This document shows positions 53,238 to 61,560 of a stretch of 64,000 bases of DNA, one piece after another; the stretch's first letter is position 1; every line of letters begins with the position of its first letter. A program made the translations under genes and the position numbers. The notes under the pieces are model-generated. The model did no database searches, was not told where the DNA came from, and worked only from the letters and a program-made list of their open reading frames with translations. This DNA comes from Candidatus Bathyarchaeia archaeon (lineage in GTDB: Archaea; Thermoproteota; Bathyarchaeia; Bathyarchaeales; Bathyarchaeaceae). The DNA lies in NCBI GenBank assembly GCA_035283685.1, contig DATETJ010000004.1, positions 186,001 through 250,000 on the forward strand. Direction: 5' to 3'.

Positions 53238-53684
53238 ATGAGCGCTGAAGAGGACTCGGATCGTCTGGGCGAGGTGAGCAGGAAGCTCGACTTGATAATG
53301 AAGAGGTTAGACGCTCTTGAAAGGCTCATTCTGGAAAACCCAGAATACTCGTCCTTGGCTCCGTCGTTGAGGATGGTTCGAGCAGGCGTTGGGCTTTATG
53401 ATGAACCTTTGAAGTTGATGACTCGCTTCCGAACAGCACAGCAGTATGTGAAGCGCAAGCCCATTGCTCAAGACGACATTTCCCGATGCATAGTCCAAGC
53501 CTTAGCCATGCGTGGACGCTTAAACACGTCTGCGATTACTCGGCAAGTGGCTTCAATGCGAGGGAAGGCGTCGAGAAGAATCATAAGAGAACGCTTGAAA
53601 CGGTTAGAAAAAGATGGCGTGGTCCGCAAGGCTGAGGGTTTGGGCAACGCGTACGAGCTGATTGAAATGTCGAGTGATCAGTAG
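53238..53684 (+). CDS. Winged-helix DNA-binding protein, 148 aa
   Basis: A short coiled-coil N-terminus ([18 protein letters not shown]) followed at residues 80-140 by a helix-turn-helix and wing ([21 protein letters not shown], then [16 protein letters not shown]). It looks like an archaeal transcription regulator that dimerises by its N-terminus. ATG start. Divergent from AlaRS. Confidence 0.7.
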   Translation: MSAEEDSDRLGEVSRKLDLIMKRLDALERLILENPEYSSLAPSLRMVRAGVGLYDEPLKLMTRFRTAQQYVKRKPIAQDDISRCIVQALAMRGRLNTSAITRQVASMRGKASRRIIRERLKRLEKDGVVRKAEGLGNAYELIEMSSDQ

Positions 53685-53754
53685 TCTGACCACTTTTTTC
53701 CACGATAGATAAGTCGTGTGTCCAGTCTTTATATCGTATCAGAGGTTGAAAAAC

Positions 53755-54000
53755 ATGAAAGTGAGGAAAAGAGGTAAAGATTCAGGCGGATCAGGATCTG
53801 CCAAGAACAAGCTATTCGGTGCAATTGGGCATGTTCACAATCCATTTTCAGCGAACTCACGCAGAGCTCACGGTGTTGAAGCTTACAGAAAGGATGAGAA
53901 CGTAGGAGAGCTTAGAGCCGTAGACTTTGAGGCTGAAATGAAAAAGATAGAAGCGAGTGCCATAGCTCAGAACCTGGTCGCGCGTTTCCAAAAAAGTTAA
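53755..54000 (+). CDS. Small basic protein, 81 aa
   Basis: Not recognised. MKVRKRGKDSGGSGSAKNK opening, a middle NPFSANSRRAHGVEAYRK and an acidic helix at the end. The ATG at 53755 has an AGAGGT site; the frame also opens at 53716. First of a run of three small genes with 30-50 base gaps. Confidence 0.55.
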   Translation: MKVRKRGKDSGGSGSAKNKLFGAIGHVHNPFSANSRRAHGVEAYRKDENVGELRAVDFEAEMKKIEASAIAQNLVARFQKS

Positions 54001-54035
54001 CTTGAATATGAATCACAGCAATTGGAGGTGAAAAA

Positions 54036-54488
54036 GTGATGAGCGAAAGACCAGAGAAGAAGAAACTTGGAGCGGAGGAGATCAAGCAGATTCTCGGAGT
54101 TGTCTCAACAGAGGTTCCTGGGTTAATCAAGAGCATCATTGCATCTGTGTTTTCAGAAGAAGCAGGCAAAAGCATGGGAAAAGCAGCAGCCGCATTCTAC
54201 AAGGAGTTGAAAGACGGTGGCATGCCAGACGCCGTAGCCGTGAAGATGACCGAAGACTACGTTGGTGTGTTCACCAGCTTGGGAGACATGTTGAAAAAAG
54301 GTGGCGGAAGCGGCAAAATACAGCTTGGTGTTGGCAAAGGAAAACAGGGTGAGCACGAAGACACAACAGAAGAAGCAGACCAGAGAACTTCATTCGAAGC
54401 AGTGGAGAAGGAAATTGAAAGAAGAGTGAAGCAGAGACTGGCTGAGAAACGCAGAGAAGAAAATGAAGATGAGGAAGAGGAATCCTGA
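54036..54488 (+). CDS. Hypothetical helical protein with acidic C-terminus
   Basis: Not recognised. Helical start, a segment KELKDGGMPDAVAVKM at about residue 60, then a Gly-rich linker and a very charged tail ending NEDEEEES. The segment recurs in the next gene. ATG start, GGAGGT upstream. Confidence 0.65.
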   Translation: MMSERPEKKKLGAEEIKQILGVVSTEVPGLIKSIIASVFSEEAGKSMGKAAAAFYKELKDGGMPDAVAVKMTEDYVGVFTSLGDMLKKGGGSGKIQLGVGKGKQGEHEDTTEEADQRTSFEAVEKEIERRVKQRLAEKRREENEDEEEES

Positions 54489-54531
54489 CAACCTCTTCCC
54501 TTTCTCGCATAATTGGCGAGGTGTAAATACT

Positions 54532-54780
54532 ATGGGTAGAAGCCTGCTCATTGTCAGCGTGATAAGCGGCGCGGTCAGCACCGTGCGACTACTGTCCAGC
54601 CTGTTCCTAATCTATCTGGCGCTAGGTTGGAAAGTGCGAAAAGCCAAGAAAGCCTTCGAAAAGGAACTCACCAAGCAAGGCATGCCAAAAGACGCTGTGA
54701 AAAGAATGAGTGCTCGATACGCCGCCCTCAAAGACGAAGCGCTAAAAAGTCTGAAACGCTCCATGCGCACGTTCTCATAG
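54532..54780 (+). CDS. Small membrane-anchored protein sharing a motif with its neighbour
   Basis: N-terminal hydrophobic helix (residues 3-30) and a soluble tail with KELTKQGMPKDAVKRM, clearly like the KELKDGGMPDAVAVKM of the gene before it. ATG 54532 with GAGGTG; the frame runs back to 54463 inside the previous gene, but that part is not protein-like. The two likely work together, one soluble and one anchored. Confidence 0.65.
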   Translation: MGRSLLIVSVISGAVSTVRLLSSLFLIYLALGWKVRKAKKAFEKELTKQGMPKDAVKRMSARYAALKDEALKSLKRSMRTFS

Positions 54781-54806
54781 ACCCTCTATTTTTTGGCTGT
54801 TTTCCG
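54781..54806 (+). terminator. T-rich terminator after the small-gene cluster
   Basis: A CTATTTTTTGG and GTTTTCC run directly follows the stop of the last small gene and precedes the convergent HdrA-like gene. Confidence 0.4.
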
Positions 54807-54845
54807 ACTCAAATGGTGGTTACAAAGTCTCTTAGCGGATTCCCT

Positions 54846-55955
54846 TCAAGAATCAGTTTTAGTTTTCTGAATGGATATGGCTTTAAGAGCTGCGGCTGAA
54901 GCGTGGACAACTGCTTCGTACGAATGCATTGGCTGTTGCACGGCTCCCGCCAAGAATATGCCTTCAATGTTCGTCTCGCTTACAGAGAGTTGTGGGTCTT
55001 TCTCCACTATGAAGCCGTCTTCAGTGAGTTTCAGCCCGAGCTTCTCAGCAATTTCAACGTTTGGTTCTAGTCCCATTTCTAAGACGACTAGGTCGGCGGT
55101 TATGGACAGCAGTTTGCTTGTTGCTTGATCGTAAACGTCTAGAGTAAGTGTGCCATCCAGCGCCTGTCGAACCTCTGATGGCTGGCCATGAATGAACTCT
55201 ACTTCCTCAGCTCGCGCCTTATTGTAGAACTGTTCACCCGTTTTGGTGACGGCGCGTATGTCGATGTAGCAAATGTATGCGTCAACTTCCTTGCCGTACT
55301 GTTTCCGGAGAAGATGTGCATGTTTAATGGCGTTTAAGCAGCCCAGATTGCAGCAGTAGCGCAGGTGTTTCTCGTCTCGCGAACCCGCGCACAAGATGAA
55401 GGCGACGCTCTTAGGTTTCTGTCCATTGTCGGGGCGCAGTATTTTGCCTTGTGTGGGGCCATCGGGTTTTAGCATTCGTTCGTATTCTAAGCCTGTGACC
55501 ACGTTTCGATGCTGCCCATATTTGTATTGACCAAGCTTCTGCGCCTCGTACTGGCGAAAACCTGTGGCAACCACGATGACATCAGCGTGGACCTCTACTT
55601 CCACCACAGGTATGTCTGGGCTTCCTGCGCGTCCAATTCGTGCTTTAAAGTCGCCAACTGAGCCTTGAACCGTCTGCACCTCAGCTTGGGCTATGACTTT
55701 GATGCTGGGGTTTGAAACAACCTTTTCGATCAACGGTTTGAGTGTCTCCTCTGCGTCTCGCAATGTGGGAAATAACCTGCCAAGATTCTTCAGGGTTCCT
55801 CCAAGCTTTGCTTCTTTTTCAACAAGGTAGACTTGGAAGCCATGGTCGGCTAGGTCGAGGCTGGCTTGAAGCCCGGCGACGCCCCCACCAATTACTAAGG
55901 CTACATGCTCGTTGGGCATTATTGATTCCAACAGTGACCTAGTGCTTTGAAGCAT
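54846..55955 (-). CDS. hdrA: HdrA-like flavoprotein (short form)
   Basis: FAD-binding subunit of a heterodisulfide-reductase-like complex. Rossmann motif VIGGGVAGLQASLDLA (residues 21-36), EKEAKLGGTL, ATGFRQY, and the HdrA cysteine motif RYCCNLGCLNAIKHA. It lacks the C-terminal ferredoxin clusters of methanogen HdrA, so at 369 residues it resembles the short sHdr/Qmo-like form. ATG at 55955 or 55919. It faces the HdrCB genes head to head across 79 bases, and the three probably form one complex. Confidence 0.88.
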   Translation of the reverse strand: MLQSTRSLLESIMPNEHVALVIGGGVAGLQASLDLADHGFQVYLVEKEAKLGGTLKNLGRLFPTLRDAEETLKPLIEKVVSNPSIKVIAQAEVQTVQGSVGDFKARIGRAGSPDIPVVEVEVHADVIVVATGFRQYEAQKLGQYKYGQHRNVVTGLEYERMLKPDGPTQGKILRPDNGQKPKSVAFILCAGSRDEKHLRYCCNLGCLNAIKHAHLLRKQYGKEVDAYICYIDIRAVTKTGEQFYNKARAEEVEFIHGQPSEVRQALDGTLTLDVYDQATSKLLSITADLVVLEMGLEPNVEIAEKLGLKLTEDGFIVEKDPQLSVSETNIEGIFLAGAVQQPMHSYEAVVHASAAALKAISIQKTKTDS

Positions 55956-56034
55956 TAGGTTACTGGCACCGTAGAGAAAAATATTGTGATGCTCCTGCTT
56001 TCATGAAGCATAACAAAAACGTCTATAAGGTTAC

Positions 56035-56586
56035 GTGGGTTCAATGATTAGTTCTATGACCATCACGGATCAGATGACTTCGAAGAAACCCGATGCTGGA
56101 CTAAGACATCATGCTTTGAGCAAGATTGGCGAGCACAAACCCTACAATTGCTTTCAATGCATCAAATGCACCAGTGGCTGCCCGTCTATGAAAATGCTGG
56201 AGCTGAAGCCCCATGAGATTGTGGCTTTGGCAAAAGCGGGCTTCGTGGACGAGTTGATCAACTCAGGCATTATCTGGACATGTGCCACGTGCCTTAAGTG
56301 CAAGGAACGTTGCCCACAAGCTGTAGCTCCAGTTGACCTCATTCTGGCATTGAGGAACATGGCGGTTGAAAAGGAAGCAAAAGTGCCTGAGAGTTTTCTG
56401 CAATCCACAAGCATGATCCTTGAATGCGGTCACATATCACGCCCCCAGCCAACTATCACGCGCAAGCTCGAAAAGATTGACAGAGACAAACTGGCTTTGC
56501 CCAAGTTCAAGGAGCCTGATGAACGCTTCAAGGCTACTTTCATGAAAGCTTTGGAGTCAAAGGTGGAGAGTGAAACTCAGCATTGA
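56035..56586 (+). CDS. hdrC: HdrC-like ferredoxin subunit
   Basis: Two [4Fe-4S] motifs, CFQCIKCTSGCP (Cys39-Cys49) and CATCLKCKERCP (about residue 80-90), the HdrC fingerprint, in 183 residues. It transfers electrons between HdrA and HdrB. Its TGA overlaps the TTG start of HdrB. ATG start. Confidence 0.9.
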   Translation: MGSMISSMTITDQMTSKKPDAGLRHHALSKIGEHKPYNCFQCIKCTSGCPSMKMLELKPHEIVALAKAGFVDELINSGIIWTCATCLKCKERCPQAVAPVDLILALRNMAVEKEAKVPESFLQSTSMILECGHISRPQPTITRKLEKIDRDKLALPKFKEPDERFKATFMKALESKVESETQH

Positions 56587-57461
56587 AGGTGCCAGTTTAC
56601 TGGGGCTGCGTCATTCCAACTGTGCAGTACGCTTACGAGATGTCTGTGAGAGAGGTCATGCCTCAACTAGGCGTTGAACTCATAGATTTGGAAAACGCGT
56701 CATGCTGTGGCACGCCAGTTCAAAGCGTTAACATGGTTGCCGCGGTTTATCTGGCAGCCCGTAACATCGCAATCGCTGAGAAAATGGGCTTCACCAACTT
56801 GCTAGCTGTGTGTAACGGCTGTCACCTCTCATTGTTTGAAGCCACCCACTTTCTGAATCATGACGAAAAACTAAGAGATCAGGTAAACGCTTTGCTTAAG
56901 GAAGAAGACCTGCAATATTCGGGCAGGATGAAAATCTGGCACACCATCGACTTTCTACACGACATGATCGGGGAAGATGCGATAAAGAAGGCTGCAACGC
57001 ACCCGTTAAACGAGTTGAAGCTTGCTGTCCACTATGGCTGCCACATACTCCGCCCGAGCAGTGTCGGCACAGTAGACGACCCTGAAAACCCGCAAAAACT
57101 CGACCAGCTCATTGAATGGCTGGGAGCCAAAAGCATTCCTTATCCTGAGAAACTAGACTGTTGTGGCGCCATGCTCATGCTGTCGCATCCTGATGCAGCG
57201 TTCACGTTTACGGGATTGAAGCTTAAGGCGATACAGGAGTTGGGCGCCGATGCTGTAGTTGACTCGTGTCCGTCGTGCCAGAACATGTTTGACGTAAGGC
57301 AGAAGAGCGCAGCCGCAACCACAGGCGCCAAACTGAACATGCCAGTGGTCTATTACACGCAGTTGCTCGGCTTAGCCATGGGCATTTCACAGGAGAAGCT
57401 TGGGTTGAACCTGAACCGCAGTCCCGTAGACGAGTTTCTGCAAAAAGCCCTTGTTCACTAA
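56583..57461 (+). CDS. hdrB: HdrB-like subunit with two CCG domains
   Basis: Two cysteine-rich CCG domains: SCCGTPVQS with CNGCHLS, then DCCGAMLM with CPSCQN, which in HdrB bind two non-cubane clusters that reduce disulfides. 292 residues. TTG start overlapping the HdrC stop, so coupled translation. The natural disulfide or other acceptor here is unknown. Confidence 0.9.
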   Translation: MKVPVYWGCVIPTVQYAYEMSVREVMPQLGVELIDLENASCCGTPVQSVNMVAAVYLAARNIAIAEKMGFTNLLAVCNGCHLSLFEATHFLNHDEKLRDQVNALLKEEDLQYSGRMKIWHTIDFLHDMIGEDAIKKAATHPLNELKLAVHYGCHILRPSSVGTVDDPENPQKLDQLIEWLGAKSIPYPEKLDCCGAMLMLSHPDAAFTFTGLKLKAIQELGADAVVDSCPSCQNMFDVRQKSAAATTGAKLNMPVVYYTQLLGLAMGISQEKLGLNLNRSPVDEFLQKALVH

Positions 57462-57544
57462 GCCTTTTTTGCATACGAAAGCGCACAAAAACTCCTTATT
57501 AGCCTCGATTATTCCTTATACGCTGTCCAAAAAGGTCCCCATCA

Positions 57545-59590
57545 ATGTTGATTCAAGAAGTCATACTTGAGAACTTCATGTCTTATGAATACGCCCGCAT
57601 ACCCTTCCATCAGGGCGTTAATCTAGTGTGTGGACCAAATGGCGCTGGCAAATCATCCATACTGCTAGGCATATCAGTGGCGTTGGGACAGTCTTATACT
57701 GAGCGTTCTCGGAAGCTCAGCGACCTCATCCGCTGGGGCAAAGACCAGGCACGCGTTACACTCATTCTAGACAACACGCCAAGCGCTGGGCATCGTCCAA
57801 TACCGCGAGTCGACAAGGATCAAATATTTCTCACCCGCATCATGCGCAAAGATGGGAAGTACTGGTTTGAGCTTGACAACAAAGCCGCAACTAAGCAGGA
57901 GGTTGAAAGACTATTGTCCAAACTTGACGTCGACCCGAATAACATGGTTATCCTTATGCATCAAGCTATGACTGAGCAGTTCATAGCGTTGCCACCGCAA
58001 GAGAAGCTGCGCATGGTTGAGGCTGCTGTCGGCTTCGAGTCCTATAGACGCAATGTGCTGGACGCTCAGCGCAAACTGAGCCGCGTTTTGAGTGAAGAAG
58101 AGTCTGTTGGAAAACTGCTTGAGTCTGCTGAGCAGACGCTGTCTTACTGGCGTGAGCAGTACGACCGGTATCAACAGAAGAAGCAGTTGATTATGAAGCG
58201 AAGGTTTCTTGAACGTGAACTCGCTTGGGCGCAAGTGACAAAAAGGGAGCGAGCGGTCACCGAGCTTCAAAACGAGATGCAGACTGAGCAGAGAGAAATT
58301 GAAAGCCTTGAAAACGAAATCACGAAAGCAGAAAATAGGTTAGATGAGACACAGTCATCGCTTAACGAAGCCAAGTTAAGATGGACCAGACTTTTCGAGG
58401 AACGACTTGGACTGGAGCGGGAAAAAGCGAAGCATGAATCTAGACTAATGTTGTCCAACCAAACGCTAAAGGAAACCCAAGCTTGGTCTGAGGCACATCA
58501 AGACGCGTCTAAGAATTACTTGACCAAACTGGAGCAGTTGCAGAGCCGAGTTACGCAGGAAGTGAATCCCGCCGACCTGCGATCAGAATTCACTGAAATC
58601 AGAAGAACATACGAGCAGATTGAAGACGCTTGGATTCAGCAGATCAACATCAAGAATGAAAGTCTTAAACAGCAGGTTGAAACCTCCAGCCAGCAACTTA
58701 CTGAGCTGGAAGACCACATAACCGAGGTAGAGTCTCGGGTGACCAACTTGGACGGCGAAATGTCGAAAACCAACCAGACAGTTCTCGACGACAAGATTCG
58801 TTTGGCTCTACTCGGGCATGAAAAAGAAAGTCTGCAGAAAGCTGTGGAAAAACTGAAGCGTGAACTTCAAACAGCTAGAAGCGAAGTGGATAACGAGATA
58901 AACCGTGCCGAGCAGACAGGAGCTAGAATCGCGGCGATCAAAAGCATCGAAGAGATTAATGATGAGATTCGCCTCACAGACGGGCATGTCGCAGCGTTGG
59001 CTGACGTTTCAGAAGACATCGAGCGAATGTATGAGTCCTATTCCAAACTCTACTTGGAGCTCAAGGACAAAGCTCAACTGGTGGCGGAAAACAGAGAAAA
59101 AGCCTTAGCTGAAGTAAGGACCCGCATGGAAGCATGGCACACAGTCATCGAGACTCTGCTCGACCACGTCAACGTGCAGTATCAAACCATTCTTGCCAAT
59201 GCACAGGCACAGGGCGAAGTCCGCCTCGTAAACGAAAAGGACATCGAAGCAGCTGGGCTACAGATCTATGTAGGTTTCAAAGGAGCCAAACCTGTCCCGT
59301 TAGATGCGTACACCCAGAGTGGAGGCGAAAGGAGCACGGCGACCATGATGTTTCTCTTAGCCCTTCAGCAGCATGTGCGCTCGCCTTTCCGCGCTGTGGA
59401 TGAATATGACATGCACATGGATCCAAAGAACAGAGAAGTGATCGCCCAAATGATAGTTACTTCAATAGCGGGCTCTGACTCTCAATACTTGATTATTACG
59501 CCGAGTCAGATCACTTTTGCCCAAAAAGATGTCAACATAATAACCGTTCAAAATATCGAAGGAACTTCAATCGTGAAAGAGGTTCGCTGA
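57545..59590 (+). CDS. SMC-like ATPase, Smc5/6-type head
   Basis: Walker A GPNGAGKSS (residues 30-38), about 400 residues of coiled coil, then signature TQSGGERSTATMM and Walker B/D-loop FRAVDEYDMHMDP. The FRAVDE and MDP pattern is that of the Smc5/Smc6 side of the SMC family, different from archaeal SMC proper. At 681 residues the coiled coil is short and no clear hinge is seen, so it may be a minimal head-and-arm protein acting in DNA repair or chromosome organisation. ATG start. Confidence 0.85.
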   Translation: MLIQEVILENFMSYEYARIPFHQGVNLVCGPNGAGKSSILLGISVALGQSYTERSRKLSDLIRWGKDQARVTLILDNTPSAGHRPIPRVDKDQIFLTRIMRKDGKYWFELDNKAATKQEVERLLSKLDVDPNNMVILMHQAMTEQFIALPPQEKLRMVEAAVGFESYRRNVLDAQRKLSRVLSEEESVGKLLESAEQTLSYWREQYDRYQQKKQLIMKRRFLERELAWAQVTKRERAVTELQNEMQTEQREIESLENEITKAENRLDETQSSLNEAKLRWTRLFEERLGLEREKAKHESRLMLSNQTLKETQAWSEAHQDASKNYLTKLEQLQSRVTQEVNPADLRSEFTEIRRTYEQIEDAWIQQINIKNESLKQQVETSSQQLTELEDHITEVESRVTNLDGEMSKTNQTVLDDKIRLALLGHEKESLQKAVEKLKRELQTARSEVDNEINRAEQTGARIAAIKSIEEINDEIRLTDGHVAALADVSEDIERMYESYSKLYLELKDKAQLVAENREKALAEVRTRMEAWHTVIETLLDHVNVQYQTILANAQAQGEVRLVNEKDIEAAGLQIYVGFKGAKPVPLDAYTQSGGERSTATMMFLLALQQHVRSPFRAVDEYDMHMDPKNREVIAQMIVTSIAGSDSQYLIITPSQITFAQKDVNIITVQNIEGTSIVKEVR

Positions 59591-59601
59591 AGCACCCATA
59601 T

Positions 59602-60138
59602 CTAGTATTCTATTCCTTTTCTCGACGGAACGCCTTGGGCATAGGGATGTTTAATCTCTTTCATCTCGGTTACCAAGTCAGCGGCTTCAATGATTTGTAC
59701 TGGCGCGTTGCGTCCGGTCAAAATCAGCTCTAAATGTTGCGGTTTGTTCCTGATTAGCGTGAGGACTTCGTCTACGCCTACCATTTTGAGATGCATTACG
59801 ACATTGATTTCATCAAGCACAACTAAGTCGTATTCGCCGCTAATTACAACCTTCTTCGCAAGCTCGAATGCATCGCGGGCTAGCTGCACATCTTCTTTTG
59901 GAGGCTGGGATTCAGTGATGAACCTGCCTCGTCCGAAAGACTTCAACGTCAGGTTTGGAAGATTTTTGACGCTGTACAGTTCGCCGTAGTCGAAGCCACC
60001 TTTAATGAACTGAACCACGTAAACCTTTAAGCCTCGCCCAACGGCGCGAAGTGCAGCTCCGAATGCGGCGGAGGTTTTGCCCTTGCCGTTTCCCGTATAA
60101 ACTTGAACCAAGCCTTTTTCCAGCTTATGTTCCGGCAT
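59602..60138 (-). CDS. cobO: Cob(I)yrinic acid a,c-diamide adenosyltransferase (CobA/BtuR type)
   Basis: Adds adenosyl to cobalamin precursors, making the cofactor of the mutase and of the class II RNRs. Walker A TGNGKGKTSAAF (residues 15-26), VVQFIKGG, LVVLDEINVVM and a LTGRNAP motif. 178 residues, ATG start. Last gene of the mutase operon, 18 bases after MeaB. Confidence 0.94.
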   Translation of the reverse strand: MPEHKLEKGLVQVYTGNGKGKTSAAFGAALRAVGRGLKVYVVQFIKGGFDYGELYSVKNLPNLTLKSFGRGRFITESQPPKEDVQLARDAFELAKKVVISGEYDLVVLDEINVVMHLKMVGVDEVLTLIRNKPQHLELILTGRNAPVQIIEAADLVTEMKEIKHPYAQGVPSRKGIEY

Positions 60139-60156
60139 GCTTTCTCACCGTGAGTA

Positions 60157-61128
60157 TCAAGTCTTTGTCTTACGTTTCAGCAGAGTGTCAGCGGCGGAGT
60201 ATGGGTCGATTTCACGAGCCATCACTTTTTCAGCAGTTTGAACCCACTTGCCTTTCTGGCGGAGGTCTTGGATGATTGTTTGTGTGATTTTCTGTTTTAA
60301 GGCTTCGATTAATTCTATTTCAGCGTTGGCTTTGCGCTGCATGTCGAGAGCGCCTTTTTTCAAGTAGGCGCGGTGTTTCTCGATGTTTTCCACGAACTCT
60401 CCTATTCCTTCGCCTGTTAATGCTGATGCCTTGAGGACAAGAGGTTTCCATCCTTTGTCTTGCGTGTCCAGCTCCATGGCAGCTTCTATGTCGCTCACAG
60501 CTTTGTCAGCGTTTTCTCGGTCGCCCTTGTTTACTACGAAGATGTCACCTATCTCCATCTGCCCTGCCTTGATTGCCTGAATGTCATCGCCTAAACCTGG
60601 AGCTAGAACCACAACGATTGTCTGAGCAATTTTAACAACTTCAACCTCAGACTGTCCTGCGCCGACAGTTTCAACTATTATTACATCTTTGCCAGCCGCA
60701 TCCAAAACGTGGACTGCATCTTTAGTTGTCCTTGCCAACCCGCCTGGATGGTTTCGAGTTGCCATGCTTCGTATGTATACGCCGTCATCTAGGCTTAGAT
60801 CCTGCATTCTGACTCTGTCGCCTAGAAAGGCACCGCCTGTGAAAGGACTTGTGGGATCAACGGCGATTATGCCCACGGTTTTCTTTCTGTTGCGCAGTTC
60901 CTTTGCTAGTTTCTCGACTAGTGTGCTTTTTCCAGCGCCAGGCGGGCCAGTGATGCCGATTATGTGGGCTTTTCCTGTTTTTGGATAGATGAGCGAGATG
61001 ATCTTTTGAGCTCCAGGCTCGTTGTTTTCAATTATGCTGATGGTCTTGGCTATGGCTCTCTTTTCGCCATGAAACACGCCTTGGACAAGCCTTGAAACAT
61101 CACTCGTCTGAGTCAAGAAGAACTGCAC
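60157..61128 (-). CDS. meaB: MeaB/ArgK GTPase, methylmalonyl-CoA mutase chaperone
   Basis: G3E-type GTPase that loads and protects the B12 of methylmalonyl-CoA mutase. Walker A GPPGAGKST (61-69), AVDPTSPFTGGAFLGDRVRM, VETVGAGQSEVEVV, and NKGDRENADKA. 323 residues. Lies 15 bases after the small mutase subunit. Confidence 0.95.
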   Translation of the reverse strand: MQFFLTQTSDVSRLVQGVFHGEKRAIAKTISIIENNEPGAQKIISLIYPKTGKAHIIGITGPPGAGKSTLVEKLAKELRNRKKTVGIIAVDPTSPFTGGAFLGDRVRMQDLSLDDGVYIRSMATRNHPGGLARTTKDAVHVLDAAGKDVIIVETVGAGQSEVEVVKIAQTIVVVLAPGLGDDIQAIKAGQMEIGDIFVVNKGDRENADKAVSDIEAAMELDTQDKGWKPLVLKASALTGEGIGEFVENIEKHRAYLKKGALDMQRKANAEIELIEALKQKITQTIIQDLRQKGKWVQTAEKVMAREIDPYSAADTLLKRKTKT

Positions 61129-61143
61129 CGAGGTTAGTTTCAG

Positions 61144-61548
61144 CTATTTTGGCACGCCTTTTCTTACATACTCAACCAGAGTTGACGTTGTGGTTCCGGG
61201 TCCAAATACTTCTTTTATTCCTATTTTCTTTAGTGCCGGAATGTCCTCTTCTGGTATGATGCCGCCTGCAAAGACCATTACATCGCTCATGCCCTTCTTC
61301 TTGAGTAACTGCATTACTTTTGGAAATAGAGTTGTGTGGGCGCCGCTCAGAATGCTCAAGCCGATTACGTCCACGTCTTCCTGCAACGCGGTCTCAACGA
61401 TCTGTTCAGGTGTTTGCCTTAACCCGGTGTAGATAACTTCCATTCCAGCGTCTCGCAAAGCTCGGGCAACTATCTTGGCGCCCCTGTCATGGCTGTCCAA
61501 CCCTGGTTTTGCAACTAGGACGCGTATCTTCTTCTCCTTTATGCTCAT
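61144..61548 (-). CDS. mcmB: Methylmalonyl-CoA mutase, B12-binding subunit
   Basis: Cobalamin-binding domain as a separate protein. DxHxxG is DSHDRG (Asp18, His20, Gly23), which contributes the lower axial ligand, and SILSGAH and [12 protein letters not shown] follow. 134 residues. 12 bases after the catalytic subunit gene, so the mutase is split, as in many archaea. Confidence 0.96.
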   Translation of the reverse strand: MSIKEKKIRVLVAKPGLDSHDRGAKIVARALRDAGMEVIYTGLRQTPEQIVETALQEDVDVIGLSILSGAHTTLFPKVMQLLKKKGMSDVMVFAGGIIPEEDIPALKKIGIKEVFGPGTTTSTLVEYVRKGVPK

Positions 61549-61560
61549 TTGTCGCTCTCC

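Noticed and set aside
54846-57461. Methanogenic heterodisulfide reductase as evidence of methanogenesis
   Set aside because: HdrA is the short form and no mcr, mtr, mvh or frh genes are present; Hdr-like sets occur in many non-methanogens.
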